A stretch of DNA of 64,000 nucleotides from Aequorivita lipolytica (GTDB lineage: Bacteria; Bacteroidota; Bacteroidia; Flavobacteriales; Flavobacteriaceae), in contig NZ_VORU01000012.1 of the NCBI RefSeq assembly GCF_007997135.1, positions 1 through 64,000 of the forward strand, given 5' to 3'. Shown piece after piece: positions 24,055 through 33,348 of this stretch (its first letter is position 1; the number at the start of each line of letters is the position of its first letter). Under the pieces are notes generated by a model, which did no database searches, was not told the origin of the DNA, and saw only the letters and a program-made list of their open reading frames with translations. Made by a program: the position numbers and the translations under genes.

Positions 24055-24904
24055 TTTTATAGATTTCAAAATTATTTGTTTCAATAGCATCTTTTGTAAT
24101 ATCTGTTTCTAGTTTTTTTATTAATTCAAGCTTTCTTTTGTTCAAAATTATTTGTTTCAAAGTAGGCTGAATGTATGAAAGTGGTGCTATATCAGTGGGA
24201 TTGAGCACATTTTCAATTTTCACCAAATATACTCCTAATGAATCTTGCAGCTGTGTAAAATTGGATTTTTTTAACACTTGTTCGCTGTTGTCTCTTATAA
24301 CGGGCAAATTAGATAGCAAAACCTCTTTTTTGACCCAAACGGAGTCATTAAAGTTGGAAGAAATAAATTGATAATCTTGGCTTTGTAATGACATTTGATC
24401 CTTTTCGTTATAGCGGTTCAGTTTATCGCGAACAGATGCAAGACCATCATAATTTACGGGAAGCTGCACGTAACGCAATTTTACAAGTAAATCTTTTAGT
24501 TTGAAGTTTTCTTTGTTATTTTCATAATAATCTTCGTATTCCTGTGTTGAGATTGCGCTGTCCAACTGTTTGCCAACAATTACATTTTTGTATGCTTCTG
24601 TGAGCAAATCATTTTTATATTCCTGCACAAGTCTGTTGTATTCATTTAGCTTGTCTGCAGAGATGTTAATTTTGGCTTGGTCAATAAGTAGTTGCTGCGT
24701 AGCCCAACGGTTTATATAATTGTTGATTATTAAGGTGCTGTCTTCAGCAGAAGTCTCTTCCGTTACTAATTTTTGCAAGTCTGCTTCGTATAAAAATGTA
24801 TTGTTTACACGCGCTATGGCGTTTTCCTTTGTTTCGGTTTTAAAATAATCACATGAAACCAAAAAGACACTAAGCAAAATTATATGAAGAATCCTGTATA
24901 TCAC
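24047..24904 (-). CDS. SurA-related lipoprotein without rotamase core
   Basis: 285 residues. A lipoprotein signal (ILLSVFLVSC, lipobox Cys19) is followed by a SurA-N-like region: ARVNNTFLYEADLQKL, then IINNYINRWATQQLLIDQA. Later parts are helical and lack the parvulin motifs seen in the two neighbours. It overlaps the upstream PpiC gene by ATGA and the downstream SurA gene by eight bases, so the three are translationally coupled. Probably a periplasmic chaperone partner. Confidence 0.8.
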   Translation of the reverse strand: MIYRILHIILLSVFLVSCDYFKTETKENAIARVNNTFLYEADLQKLVTEETSAEDSTLIINNYINRWATQQLLIDQAKINISADKLNEYNRLVQEYKNDLLTEAYKNVIVGKQLDSAISTQEYEDYYENNKENFKLKDLLVKLRYVQLPVNYDGLASVRDKLNRYNEKDQMSLQSQDYQFISSNFNDSVWVKKEVLLSNLPVIRDNSEQVLKKSNFTQLQDSLGVYLVKIENVLNPTDIAPLSYIQPTLKQIILNKRKLELIKKLETDITKDAIETNNFEIYKNE

Positions 24905-26859
24905 CTAAGCTCTTTTTTCACGCGTTTTAAGGCTTTCTTATTTACTTCAACTGTATATTTTGAGCGTAGACCCTCTATCCAGTTTTTTTCAAGCTCATTT
25001 TGATAGTCGCTCAATACTCTTCCTTTTACATCTTCCAAAGACTTTAGACCGGAAGGCAACATTTCTTTAATATTAACGACGACAAAAGAGTCGCTAATTT
25101 CGTAAATTCTTGATGCTCCGTTTTTCATCTCAAGGTTTTTTGGCAGTTTGTCATCGTCAACTTCAAAGAGACCTGGGGTAATAAAGACATTCACTTTATT
25201 TTCTGTATTGAGATCGGCTTTAATTTCTTCTGTAGTTTTGCCATCAGCAAGCATTTTTTGGATTTGCTGTGCCGTCATTTCTGAAGTAGCTGAGTATATA
25301 TCCACGTTTACGCGTTCTTTCCATTGATACTTCTGTTTTGTTTTGTTGTAAAAATCTTTTAGACCTATAGAATCAATTTTTGCCTTTTCCCAGATATTTT
25401 CGTTCATCACATCAAAAATTAAAAGACCGTCACGGTATTCTGTAACTATTGCCGCGTAATCTTCGTTTTCATCTTCAAGTTCCATTTTGAAATAATCTTT
25501 TAAAATTTCTGTTTCAAATTCATCGTAAAAAGCTACTAGCAATGCTTCCTTTTGTTTAAAAGGTTTAGTGGTCTTTTGGCGTCCTGCTATAAATGTTGCA
25601 AATTCCGTAAAGGTGGCATCTTTATCACCAATGGTAAAAAGCACTTTATCATCTTCAGCAGGAACTGGATTTCTTGCCCAGCCTCTTCCTAATACGTCAT
25701 CTGTAACGAAGGTGTCAAAATAAGGCAAATAGCTAACCTCTTTCTTGAAGCCATACTTGTCTTTAATTTTTTTATTTATTGCGTTGGTTACAACCTTGGA
25801 ACGATCTCCTTCACCCGCTTTTTTCTCAAGTTCTTCTCTTTGGTCTTCAAAACTTTCCATTGGCAGTTTTTCGTCTAGACGTATTATGTGCCAACCAAAA
25901 TCTGTTTTTACAGGCTTGCTCATTTCGCCAACCTTGTTGAGTCCATAAGCTGCATTCTCAAATTCTGTGGCGCGAAGATCACCCTTAGAGAATGGTTTCA
26001 GCTTGCCTCCCTGTATTGCGGAATTTTTATCATCAGAAAATTGCTGGGCAAGACTTTCAAAAGATTCTCCCTGTTTTGCCATGGTGAAAAGTTCATCGAT
26101 ACGCTGTTCCGGATCAAAATCGCGAGCTCCTTTTTTATCAGAGATCATAATATGTGATACTGAAATTTTTGGCATTTTTGCTCTTCTGTCATTCACCTTC
26201 ACAATATGGTATCCAAATCGTGAGCGCACTATTTCTGAAATATCGTCCACCTTAGTGTTGTATGCTGCATTTTCAAAAGGATAAACCATGGAGAATACTG
26301 AAAAATAACCTAAGTTTCCTCCAGTTTCCTTGGCTCCAGGCTCTTCTGAATTAGTTTTTGCAAGTTGCGTAAAATCTTCGCCCTTCAATGCCTTTTCACG
26401 GATTGATTTAATTTTATTGTATGCTATCAAAGTATCTTGAGGCACAGCTTCATAATCTACAAGTATTAAAATGTGAGAGGCATCTATTTCCACTTTACCG
26501 CGCTCATAGGCTTCTCTGGCCAAAGTCTCTGTCACTTTGTTATCAAAAAGATAATTTCTGGAGAGTTGGTCACGATATCTTGAAAGTTCATTTTGATAGG
26601 AACGCTTATCCGCAAGACCTTGGGCTTGGGCTGCGGCTATCTTCAACTTGTAATCTATAAAAAGATTGAGATACCCGTCAATATCCTTTTGTGATTCGTC
26701 TTGTACCAAATTGAGGTTTTTCTTATAAACTCGCTTAAATTCATTCGCATAAACGGGACTGCCGTCTATGGTCATTAAGACTTCTTTTTTGTTTTGAGAA
26801 AAAACAGTTGTGGCGCTCAAAAAGGCCAAAATGAATACGGAAATAAAATTTTTCATCAT
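24901..26859 (-). CDS. PpiC-type peptidyl-prolyl isomerase, large
   Basis: 652 residues with a signal peptide (ISVFILAFLSATTVFSQ). An N-terminal chaperone region (30-120, FIDYKLKIAAAQAQGL) is followed by two parvulin domains. The first is at about 125-225 (IDASHILILVDYEA, ETGGNLGYFSVFSMVYPFE, FGYHIVKVNDRR), the second at about 230-335 (VSHIMISDKKGARD, IQGGKLKPFSKG, FGWHIIRLDEK). The C-terminal half (340-652) has no recognised domain. First gene of the PPIase operon. Confidence 0.9.
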   Translation of the reverse strand: MMKNFISVFILAFLSATTVFSQNKKEVLMTIDGSPVYANEFKRVYKKNLNLVQDESQKDIDGYLNLFIDYKLKIAAAQAQGLADKRSYQNELSRYRDQLSRNYLFDNKVTETLAREAYERGKVEIDASHILILVDYEAVPQDTLIAYNKIKSIREKALKGEDFTQLAKTNSEEPGAKETGGNLGYFSVFSMVYPFENAAYNTKVDDISEIVRSRFGYHIVKVNDRRAKMPKISVSHIMISDKKGARDFDPEQRIDELFTMAKQGESFESLAQQFSDDKNSAIQGGKLKPFSKGDLRATEFENAAYGLNKVGEMSKPVKTDFGWHIIRLDEKLPMESFEDQREELEKKAGEGDRSKVVTNAINKKIKDKYGFKKEVSYLPYFDTFVTDDVLGRGWARNPVPAEDDKVLFTIGDKDATFTEFATFIAGRQKTTKPFKQKEALLVAFYDEFETEILKDYFKMELEDENEDYAAIVTEYRDGLLIFDVMNENIWEKAKIDSIGLKDFYNKTKQKYQWKERVNVDIYSATSEMTAQQIQKMLADGKTTEEIKADLNTENKVNVFITPGLFEVDDDKLPKNLEMKNGASRIYEISDSFVVVNIKEMLPSGLKSLEDVKGRVLSDYQNELEKNWIEGLRSKYTVEVNKKALKRVKKELR

Positions 26860-26923
26860 TTGTTGAATATTTATTTTTATTGAAGCGACCCACCTATGCT
26901 AAAGCTTTTGGTGGACAAAGGTG

Positions 26924-26931
26924 CAAAAATA
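26924..26931 (-). promoter_or_regulatory. -7 box of the PPIase-moxR operon
   Basis: TATTTTTG on the minus strand fits TAnnTTTG and lies 65 bases before the start codon at 26859. No convincing TTTG -33 element at the usual distance. Confidence 0.45.
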
Positions 26932-27098
26932 GCAAAAAGCTACGGTAACACACATCAGAAAAGCAAACGAATTTTATATAATTATAGTGTTTTACCATCT
27001 CAAAAGTATTCCTGAAAACCCGTAACTTGCAAAAGTTTTTCAAATGAAGAAAATCACCTCGCTTTTTGCGAGTCTATTTTCTTCAGAATAATATATAA

Positions 27099-27338
27099 AT
27101 GGCTGAAAGAGTAAAACTTATATGGGATTTTCGAGGTCCAAACGCACAACATATTGCCGAACACCACGCAAAACATCTCGATGAATTTGCCGAAACGGAA
27201 ACATTGCAGCACAGTTTTACAGGGCACGAACAAATTACCCCCATGCACCATATAGCCTTTATGGTTGTTGAAAAAACCTTGATGAATACCTTGCGGGAAA
27301 CCCTAAAACCAACGCGCGGCCAAATGTATGATGACTAA
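27099..27338 (+). CDS. Small conserved hypothetical, histidine-rich
   Basis: 79 residues, soluble. Two His-rich blocks: AQHIAEHHAKHLDEF (about 16-30) and TPMHHIAFMVV (about 48-58). The pattern is regular enough to suggest metal binding or a conserved turn, but no named domain is recognised. It is divergent from the PPIase operon and 85 bp before the Skp-like gene. Confidence 0.7.
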   Translation: MAERVKLIWDFRGPNAQHIAEHHAKHLDEFAETETLQHSFTGHEQITPMHHIAFMVVEKTLMNTLRETLKPTRGQMYDD

Positions 27339-27423
27339 TTTTTTTATAAATCCTGAAAATAACTGTCTATTTATTTGCGATATTTATAGTAATATTGCCC
27401 TCTGAATATTTAAAACTAATAAC

Positions 27424-27939
27424 ATGAAACTTTTAAAAATTGTAGTATTCTTTATAGGTCTTTCAACCTTCGCACAAGGAAAAGTGGGCGCAGTGGATGT
27501 TGATTACATTCTGTCAAAAATGCCCGAAATGGAAGCCATAAATACTCAAGTGCAAACCTATGGAAAGCAATTGGACATTGACCTAAACAAAAAAATAGAC
27601 GAATACAAAATACTTGTAGAAGCCTATAAAACTGGCGAGGCTACTTTTACCCCAGAACAAAAAAAGACAAAGCAGAATGAACTAATAACCTCAGAAGCCG
27701 ACATCCAAAAATTTCAGCAAAACGGCGCCAAGCTTATGGACATTAAACAACAGGAATCCTTAAAGCCTCTCTACAAAAAAATTGGTGAAGCACTGGACAA
27801 AGTAGCTAAAGAACAAGGCTATACTCAAGTAATGCAGACCAATCAAGATTTAGTTTACCTTGACCCAAATTATGATCTTACCACCCCAGTCCTTACTGAA
27901 TTAGGCATTACAATTACGGCCGATGAAGAAGGGAAATAA
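27424..27939 (+). CDS. OmpH/Skp family periplasmic chaperone
   Basis: 171 residues. A signal peptide (MKLLKIVVFFIGLSTFAQG) precedes KVGAVDVDYILSKMPEM, the first strand-helix of Skp/OmpH. The long central helices (about 45-130) are charged and form the coiled-coil tentacles. The end TQVMQTNQDLVYLDPNYDLT is the closing strand typical of the family. Skp-like trimers hold unfolded outer-membrane proteins. Confidence 0.88.
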   Translation: MKLLKIVVFFIGLSTFAQGKVGAVDVDYILSKMPEMEAINTQVQTYGKQLDIDLNKKIDEYKILVEAYKTGEATFTPEQKKTKQNELITSEADIQKFQQNGAKLMDIKQQESLKPLYKKIGEALDKVAKEQGYTQVMQTNQDLVYLDPNYDLTTPVLTELGITITADEEGK

Positions 27940-27961
27940 TACACAGCTTAGTTTATAGAAT

Positions 27962-27995
27962 AAAACGTGGGGCTTTTGAAGTCTCACGTTTTTTT
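27962..27995 (+). terminator. Rho-independent terminator
   Basis: AAAACGTG (27962-27969) pairs with CACGTTTT (27985-27992), with inner pairing and a T run to 27995. It ends the Skp-like gene. Confidence 0.75.
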
Positions 27996-28047
27996 ATCCT
28001 TCTATTTATCAAAAAACTTTATTTGAAGTAATTCAAAAAATTTACTT

Positions 28048-28590
28048 ATGAACCTCAATAAAAATTTTGCCCAAAAAAATGATGGGTATTATGAAGAAGA
28101 GAATATAAAAAATATCTTTTCAATTCTAGGCAGAATGGTCTATCAGCCCAAAAAAGCCAAATTCTTGATTAATGGTTCTAAAATATCCATGAATCTCGAT
28201 GAAGTGGGTGGCGCAATTCCCACTGCGGAACCTTATAGAATCACGCTTCATTTAAGTAGAAATAACTTGGAAAGTATAGAAATATATCCAGTCACTTTTT
28301 TAGAAAAAATAATTCGAAAGCTATTTCCCTCCAAAAATAAGAAGTTGAAAAATAAGTTTATATTTCAGGGAAGTGAAAAATTTATCGAACAATTAGTGAA
28401 AGAAAAATCACTGCTGGAAAATCTTCAGAAACAAAAGGTTTATATCCGTATCCCGAAGAAAAACACTTCAAAAATAATATTGACTCCACCCCACGGAATT
28501 GAAGATGAAGCACAGCTTGAAAGATTTATCGAAATCTTACAATGCATAGAGCAACAAATTAAGACCAAAGATGTCTCAAGAAATTATTGA
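28048..28590 (+). CDS. Hypothetical protein, first of an unrecognised pair
   Basis: 180 residues, soluble, no signal peptide. Basic middle part (KIIRKLFPSKNKKLKNK). Mixed alpha-beta look with SRNNLESIEIYPVTFLEKI and a C-terminal helix (LERFIEILQCIEQQI). I recognise no domain. It overlaps the next gene by 20 bases in another frame, so the two are coupled and may encode partners. Confidence 0.65.
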   Translation: MNLNKNFAQKNDGYYEEENIKNIFSILGRMVYQPKKAKFLINGSKISMNLDEVGGAIPTAEPYRITLHLSRNNLESIEIYPVTFLEKIIRKLFPSKNKKLKNKFIFQGSEKFIEQLVKEKSLLENLQKQKVYIRIPKKNTSKIILTPPHGIEDEAQLERFIEILQCIEQQIKTKDVSRNY

Positions 28591-28984
28591 ACAAATAAAA
28601 AATAATCCTTTTGGGGAAATAGATGAATCTATTTTCATAGACAATCAGGAGTATCAAATTACCTATCAATGGAAAAGGAGAATCAGTATTAGCATTCGCC
28701 GTAAACAATCATTGATAACTGATACAGCTGTTTTCGAAATTAGAAAATTACCAATAATGAGTATGATTGTTCGTTCTCCGCAATACAGTTTACGCGGAGA
28801 GAAAACCGAACTGACAGAGAAATTACTTTTAAATCAATATACGCGTGCGCTTCTTTACTTTCCAACTTCAAAAATTAGTTGTCAGAACCATCAAATTTCA
28901 TACACCGCAAAATTGAGAAGAAAAGACAGTGACCAATTAGAGACCATAATTGAACACTTTAGAGCGTTGTTAACTACACTATGA
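28571..28984 (+). CDS. Hypothetical protein, second of an unrecognised pair
   Basis: 137 residues, soluble. Contains YQWKRRISISIRRKQSLITD and a C-terminal helix (QLETIIEHFRALLTTL) resembling in length and pattern the C-terminal helix of its upstream partner; a distant relation between the two is possible. No known domain. It ends about 70 bp before the guaB stop on the opposite strand. Confidence 0.65.
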   Translation: MSQEIIEQIKNNPFGEIDESIFIDNQEYQITYQWKRRISISIRRKQSLITDTAVFEIRKLPIMSMIVRSPQYSLRGEKTELTEKLLLNQYTRALLYFPTSKISCQNHQISYTAKLRRKDSDQLETIIEHFRALLTTL

Positions 28985-29003
28985 AAAGTTCAGCTTTTTT
29001 TAA

Positions 29004-29031
29004 TTAAAAAAGCACTGGAAAAATCCAGTGC
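29004..29031 (-). terminator. Terminator of guaB
   Basis: GCACTGGA (29012-29019) pairs with TCCAGTGC (29024-29031). On the minus strand the stem is followed by TTTTTTAATTA. It also closes the convergent plus-strand pair. Confidence 0.75.
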
Positions 29032-29056
29032 GTTTAAAGAAATATTTTTTGAACCT

Positions 29057-30529
29057 CTATCTACTATAATTAGGCGACTCCTTCGTAATAGTTACATCGT
29101 GCGGATGACTCTCCGTAATGCCTGAAAACGTTATTTTCACAAACTTTCCGTTCTCTTTCAGCGTCTCCACATCTTTCGCACCACAATAGCCCATTCCAGC
29201 GCGAAGTCCGCCAATAAACTGTGTCATGCTTTCCACCAAATCTCCTTTATAAGGCACACGACCCACAATTCCTTCGGGAACCAGTTTCTTAATATCGTCT
29301 TCCACGTCTTGAAAATATCGGTCTTTGGAACCATGCTTCATCGCTTCCACGGAACCCATTCCCCTATATGATTTAAATTTTCTTCCTTCGTAAATAATTG
29401 TTTCCCCAGGAGACTCTTTCGTTCCAGCTAATAACGAACCCAACATAACACAATCAGCCCCAGCAGCAATAGCTTTTGGAATATCTCCGGTATATCGAAT
29501 TCCCCCATCAGCAATAACGGGAACACCGCTACCCTTTAAAGCAGCAGCAACTTCTAGCACCGCTGAAAACTGTGGAAAACCAACTCCTGCAACCACTCGG
29601 GTTGTGCAAATTGACCCAGGTCCAATTCCTACTTTAACAGCATCGGCACCAGCATCTACTAAATATTTTGCAGCTTCGGCAGTTGCAATATTACCCACCA
29701 CAACATCTAAATCTGGGAATCTTTGCTTAACTTTTTGTAAAACTTCTACCACACCTTTTGTATGTCCATGGGCAGTGTCTATAATCACGGCGTCAACCTG
29801 TGCATTTACCAAGGCTTCTGCCCTTTCCACAGCATCTGGGGTTACACCAAGTGCGGCGGCAACACGAAGTCTTCCGTATTTGTCTTTATTGGCATTGGGT
29901 TTTTGGGTAAGCTTTGTAATATCCCTAAAAGTAATTAGTCCCAAAAGTTTTCCTTCATCGCTTACTACTGGAAGTTTTTCAATTTTATTCTGCTGAAGAA
30001 TTATCTCGGCCTCCTTTAAAGAGGTGCCCTGAGCAACGGTAACTAAATTTTCCGAAGTCATAACTTCGCTCAGCGGACGTTTCAAATCCTTTTCAAAACG
30101 AAGATCACGGTTTGTAACAATTCCTATAAGTTTTCCAGCTTCATCAATAATGGGTATTCCACCAATGCTGTATTCACGCATTGTTTTTTGGGCATCGCCT
30201 ACTGTGCTTCCCTTTTTTAAAGTTACAGGATCGATAATCATCCCGCTTTCGGCACGTTTCACTTTTCGTACTTCGGCGGCTTGGTCTTCAATGCTCATGT
30301 TTTTATGAAGCACTCCTATTCCACCTTCCCGCGCAATAGCAATAGCCATAGCGCTTTCGGTCACTGTATCCATCGCAGCGGAAACAATGGGAACGTTCAA
30401 TGTAATATTCCGTGAAAATTTTGTGGCGATAGAAACGTCGCGTGGTAAAACTTCAGAATAGGCAGGCACTAATAGTACGTCATCGTAAGTAAGGCCTTCT
30501 CCAAGAATTTTATTATCGTGTGCAGTCAT
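29057..30529 (-). CDS. guaB: Inosine-5'-monophosphate dehydrogenase
   Basis: 490 residues, typical length. Oxidises IMP to XMP with NAD+, the committed step to GMP. TIM-barrel with SAAMDTVTE near residue 50; two CBS domains inserted at about 95-205 ([40 protein letters not shown]); [14 protein letters not shown] with the catalytic Cys near 303; [11 protein letters not shown]; flap residues YRGMGS and, later, GRVPYKG. Monocistronic. Confidence 0.97.
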   Translation of the reverse strand: MTAHDNKILGEGLTYDDVLLVPAYSEVLPRDVSIATKFSRNITLNVPIVSAAMDTVTESAMAIAIAREGGIGVLHKNMSIEDQAAEVRKVKRAESGMIIDPVTLKKGSTVGDAQKTMREYSIGGIPIIDEAGKLIGIVTNRDLRFEKDLKRPLSEVMTSENLVTVAQGTSLKEAEIILQQNKIEKLPVVSDEGKLLGLITFRDITKLTQKPNANKDKYGRLRVAAALGVTPDAVERAEALVNAQVDAVIIDTAHGHTKGVVEVLQKVKQRFPDLDVVVGNIATAEAAKYLVDAGADAVKVGIGPGSICTTRVVAGVGFPQFSAVLEVAAALKGSGVPVIADGGIRYTGDIPKAIAAGADCVMLGSLLAGTKESPGETIIYEGRKFKSYRGMGSVEAMKHGSKDRYFQDVEDDIKKLVPEGIVGRVPYKGDLVESMTQFIGGLRAGMGYCGAKDVETLKENGKFVKITFSGITESHPHDVTITKESPNYSR

Positions 30530-30582
30530 TGCAATTAAATTAACTTTCGAAGAACCGAAAGTGGTTAACTATTAATTGCGTG

Positions 30583-30590
30583 CAAATGTA
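30583..30590 (-). promoter_or_regulatory. -7 box of guaB
   Basis: TACATTTG (minus strand) fits TAnnTTTG and is 54 bases before the start codon. No good -33 element is seen. Confidence 0.4.
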
Positions 30591-30632
30591 CATTTTTTAA
30601 TTTTGAATTCAGAATAATGAATTATGAATTCT

Positions 30633-33065
30633 TTACAATTTCACCTGCAACGTAGCATACCAAGTCCTTGGTTGGCTAGGAAGGATTCCTGGGCCGGGAT
30701 AACCTGTAGCTCGGCGGGTAAAATAGCTATTGTCCAAAACATTGTTTATTCCACTCTCAAGTTTGAAACGGCCAAAAGTGTACGACAGCGAAAGGTCTAA
30801 TATATCATACGCAGGTATCTCGCCCACAATGCCGCTTTGGCTTTCAAAATCTCGTTCGCTATTTGTGGCATCCGTAAATTGCTTGCTCAAATATGTATAT
30901 TGCAGACTTCCCAAAAAGTTTTTGTACCCAAAGCCAAGACCCGTTTTTAGGTTGATGGCGGGAATAAACTCTACCTTGTTTCCTTCCACATTATTTTCTT
31001 CGGAAGAAGTGTATTCGCTATCCGTAACTGCAAGATTTACGAAATAATTCATTCGGAAATTTCTATTTCCAGAAAAAGTTTCTAGTATGTTCCAATCTAC
31101 AAAACTCTCCAATCCGTATGTAAAAGCATCGCCAATATTACCGCGGAAACGCTCCTCTTGAATATCGCTCACCTCGCGAACTATAACCCCCAACCTATCC
31201 TGATAACGTAAAAAGAAACCACCAACATCATATGAAACAAATTTGCCCAATCTTCCGCGAGCGCCTAAATCAAAAGTAAAACCCTGCTCATCTGTTATAT
31301 TTGGATCCACCACCAAAGATGGATTGGTAATTCTGATATCGTTAAAGGTAACAGAGCGATAATTCTGACTTACATTCCCGTAAATCTCTACAGATTTCGC
31401 GGGTTTGTAACTTAAACCCACTCCCAATAATAGAAATGCACGGTCAAAATCGCGGTTGTCTGCAATGTCTTCATTCAAAATAGGATTGCCAGCAATGTCA
31501 AAATTTATCTTTTTGTATTCGCCTTCGCTTCGTGTTTTTATATATTCAAAACGGAAACCCGGCGTTACCGAGAATTTGGTTGAAAAATTAAAAATGCTTT
31601 CGCCAAAAGTAGCAAAATTTAGGTTTGGAAATTCAAAATCACTTTGACGTGGATAATTCGGAAATGCTTCGGAAGCAAAATTAAAATCTGCATCGTTTCC
31701 ATTAGTCCCAGCACCTTGGCGCTCGTTGTTATTTGACTGATAATATTTCCCACCCAAAAGCAATACGTTTTCATTTCCGAATAAATTATAGTGCGTCAAA
31801 ATTCTAGCTTCCGCACCCCAATTGTTGAAATTTCCTGAAATCAGTTCGCGTGGCGCATCTAAATCATCCTGCTGCGAAACCCTATTTTCTCGAAAACCAA
31901 CCGATTTCCTGTAAGCATCCAAAGCAAAAAGATTCAAACTAAAATCGGTTTTTTCAGAAAAATTATGATCCAAACGAAGCGAATAAAGTTTCCAATCTAC
32001 CTTAAACCAATTCCGCGTTCGGTTGCTGAAGGTTGGGTCTTCCTCAAACTGTTTATCTGTTAACCCTCCCGGTTGCTGGGCAAGGTAATGCAGATAACTC
32101 ATTTCAAAAGCAAGCTTCGTTTTTTCTGAAAATTTATAATCTATATGGGCATAGGCGTTTTGTGAATCAAATTGCGAGTTTGGCCTAAAATCATCTCCCG
32201 TTTTAAAGTTGTAATATGCGTAATAGCCAAACTTACCAACGGTGCCACTTAGGCTATTAAAACTGTTGAAAAGCTCATAAGATCCCAAGGATTGTCGTGA
32301 AATCCATTCTATCTTTTTCTTTGTGTTGGGTTGCATCAGTTTAAAATTTATTAAACCGCCAAACTGTGTTCCATATTCAAGCGAAGCCGCACCGCGAACT
32401 ACTTCAATCTCACTTATAGCATCTGCTGGCGGCGTGTAATAACTTTCGGGATAACCCAAAACATCTGCAGAAATATCATACCCATTTTGGCGCGTATTGA
32501 AGTTTGCAGTTCTGTTTGGATTCAAGCCACGACCGCCAATATTTAACTGCAATCCGCCATCGTTATTTTCATAAATATTTAAGCCAACTACCTGTGCATA
32601 AATCTGTCGCGCATTGTTTGTCGCCGTGTTTGTGGTAAGATTTTCCATCACCACTACTTCAGTCTTTTTTCCTGCGTAAATAGCCGTGCCTTCTACTTGT
32701 TTCAAATTTCTTAAAGCGAAAATCTCCTCTTTTCGTCTGGTTATAAGCACTTCGGAAAGCTGCTCTCCCAATAATTCCAGTTGAAATGAAATTGTTGTGT
32801 TTTCAGAAATAGTAAGTTGCTTTTTAAAAACTTCGTATTCCAAATTGTAAACTGCAAATTCATACGTTCCCGCAGGAATTTCAGTGAATTCATAATTTCC
32901 TTCGGCATCGCAAACTTTAGATTTTCCGAGGTCTAAAATATACACTTCTGCAAAAGCGATGGGAGCGTTTGTTTCTTTCGAAATCACTTTCCCCGAAACG
33001 GTAAATTGTGCAAAAGCTGAAAGATTCACACAAAAAAATAGTAGCACTAAAGCGTTTTTAAGCAT
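30633..33065 (-). CDS. TonB-dependent outer-membrane receptor (FecA-like)
   Basis: 810 residues. Signal peptide (about 1-20), then a carboxypeptidase-like regulatory domain (22-110: FTVSGKVISKETNAPIAFAE), plug domain (about 120-245: IYAQVVGLNIYENNDGG, EIEVVRGAASLEYGTQFGG) and a 22-strand barrel ending TWYATLQVKL with a terminal aromatic/hydrophobic strand. ERQGAGTNGNDADFN-like loops face outward. Iron-siderophore or citrate uptake is likely from similarity to FecA-type receptors and from the iron-linked genes that follow. Alone in its unit or first of a regulon with the genes at 33-39 kb. Confidence 0.92.
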   Translation of the reverse strand: MLKNALVLLFFCVNLSAFAQFTVSGKVISKETNAPIAFAEVYILDLGKSKVCDAEGNYEFTEIPAGTYEFAVYNLEYEVFKKQLTISENTTISFQLELLGEQLSEVLITRRKEEIFALRNLKQVEGTAIYAGKKTEVVVMENLTTNTATNNARQIYAQVVGLNIYENNDGGLQLNIGGRGLNPNRTANFNTRQNGYDISADVLGYPESYYTPPADAISEIEVVRGAASLEYGTQFGGLINFKLMQPNTKKKIEWISRQSLGSYELFNSFNSLSGTVGKFGYYAYYNFKTGDDFRPNSQFDSQNAYAHIDYKFSEKTKLAFEMSYLHYLAQQPGGLTDKQFEEDPTFSNRTRNWFKVDWKLYSLRLDHNFSEKTDFSLNLFALDAYRKSVGFRENRVSQQDDLDAPRELISGNFNNWGAEARILTHYNLFGNENVLLLGGKYYQSNNNERQGAGTNGNDADFNFASEAFPNYPRQSDFEFPNLNFATFGESIFNFSTKFSVTPGFRFEYIKTRSEGEYKKINFDIAGNPILNEDIADNRDFDRAFLLLGVGLSYKPAKSVEIYGNVSQNYRSVTFNDIRITNPSLVVDPNITDEQGFTFDLGARGRLGKFVSYDVGGFFLRYQDRLGVIVREVSDIQEERFRGNIGDAFTYGLESFVDWNILETFSGNRNFRMNYFVNLAVTDSEYTSSEENNVEGNKVEFIPAINLKTGLGFGYKNFLGSLQYTYLSKQFTDATNSERDFESQSGIVGEIPAYDILDLSLSYTFGRFKLESGINNVLDNSYFTRRATGYPGPGILPSQPRTWYATLQVKL

Positions 33066-33100
33066 TTTGAAAACAGTATTGTCCAGTTAAAAATTATATG

Positions 33101-33231
33101 ATGTCCCTACGGGACATTTATTTACTTGTGTTTTTTTTTACCAATATTTTGCCCCGCTGGGGCAGAATGGCTTTAGACATTTTATGTGGGTAATAAAATA
33201 GATACCCATTGAAAGCTCAGTCCTGTAGGGA
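33101..33231. repeat. Short palindromic repeats between TonB receptor and HTTM gene
   Basis: ATGTCCCTACGGGACAT (33101-33117) and GCCCCGCTGGGGC (33151-33163) are perfect short palindromes. A diverged copy, TCCTGTAGGGA, follows at 33221-33231. They are related in form to the array at 60177-60474. Such dispersed palindromes are common in Bacteroidota intergenic DNA. Confidence 0.6.
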
Positions 33232-33348
33232 CTTCATATAATCAAGTTTTACGTTTGATTTTACACTTATCGAAAAACAATGATTTAAAAAAATTTTAAA
33301 ATAGTTTGACATTTTTTTGTCTTACAGCGAATCGGTCTTACGTCTTCA

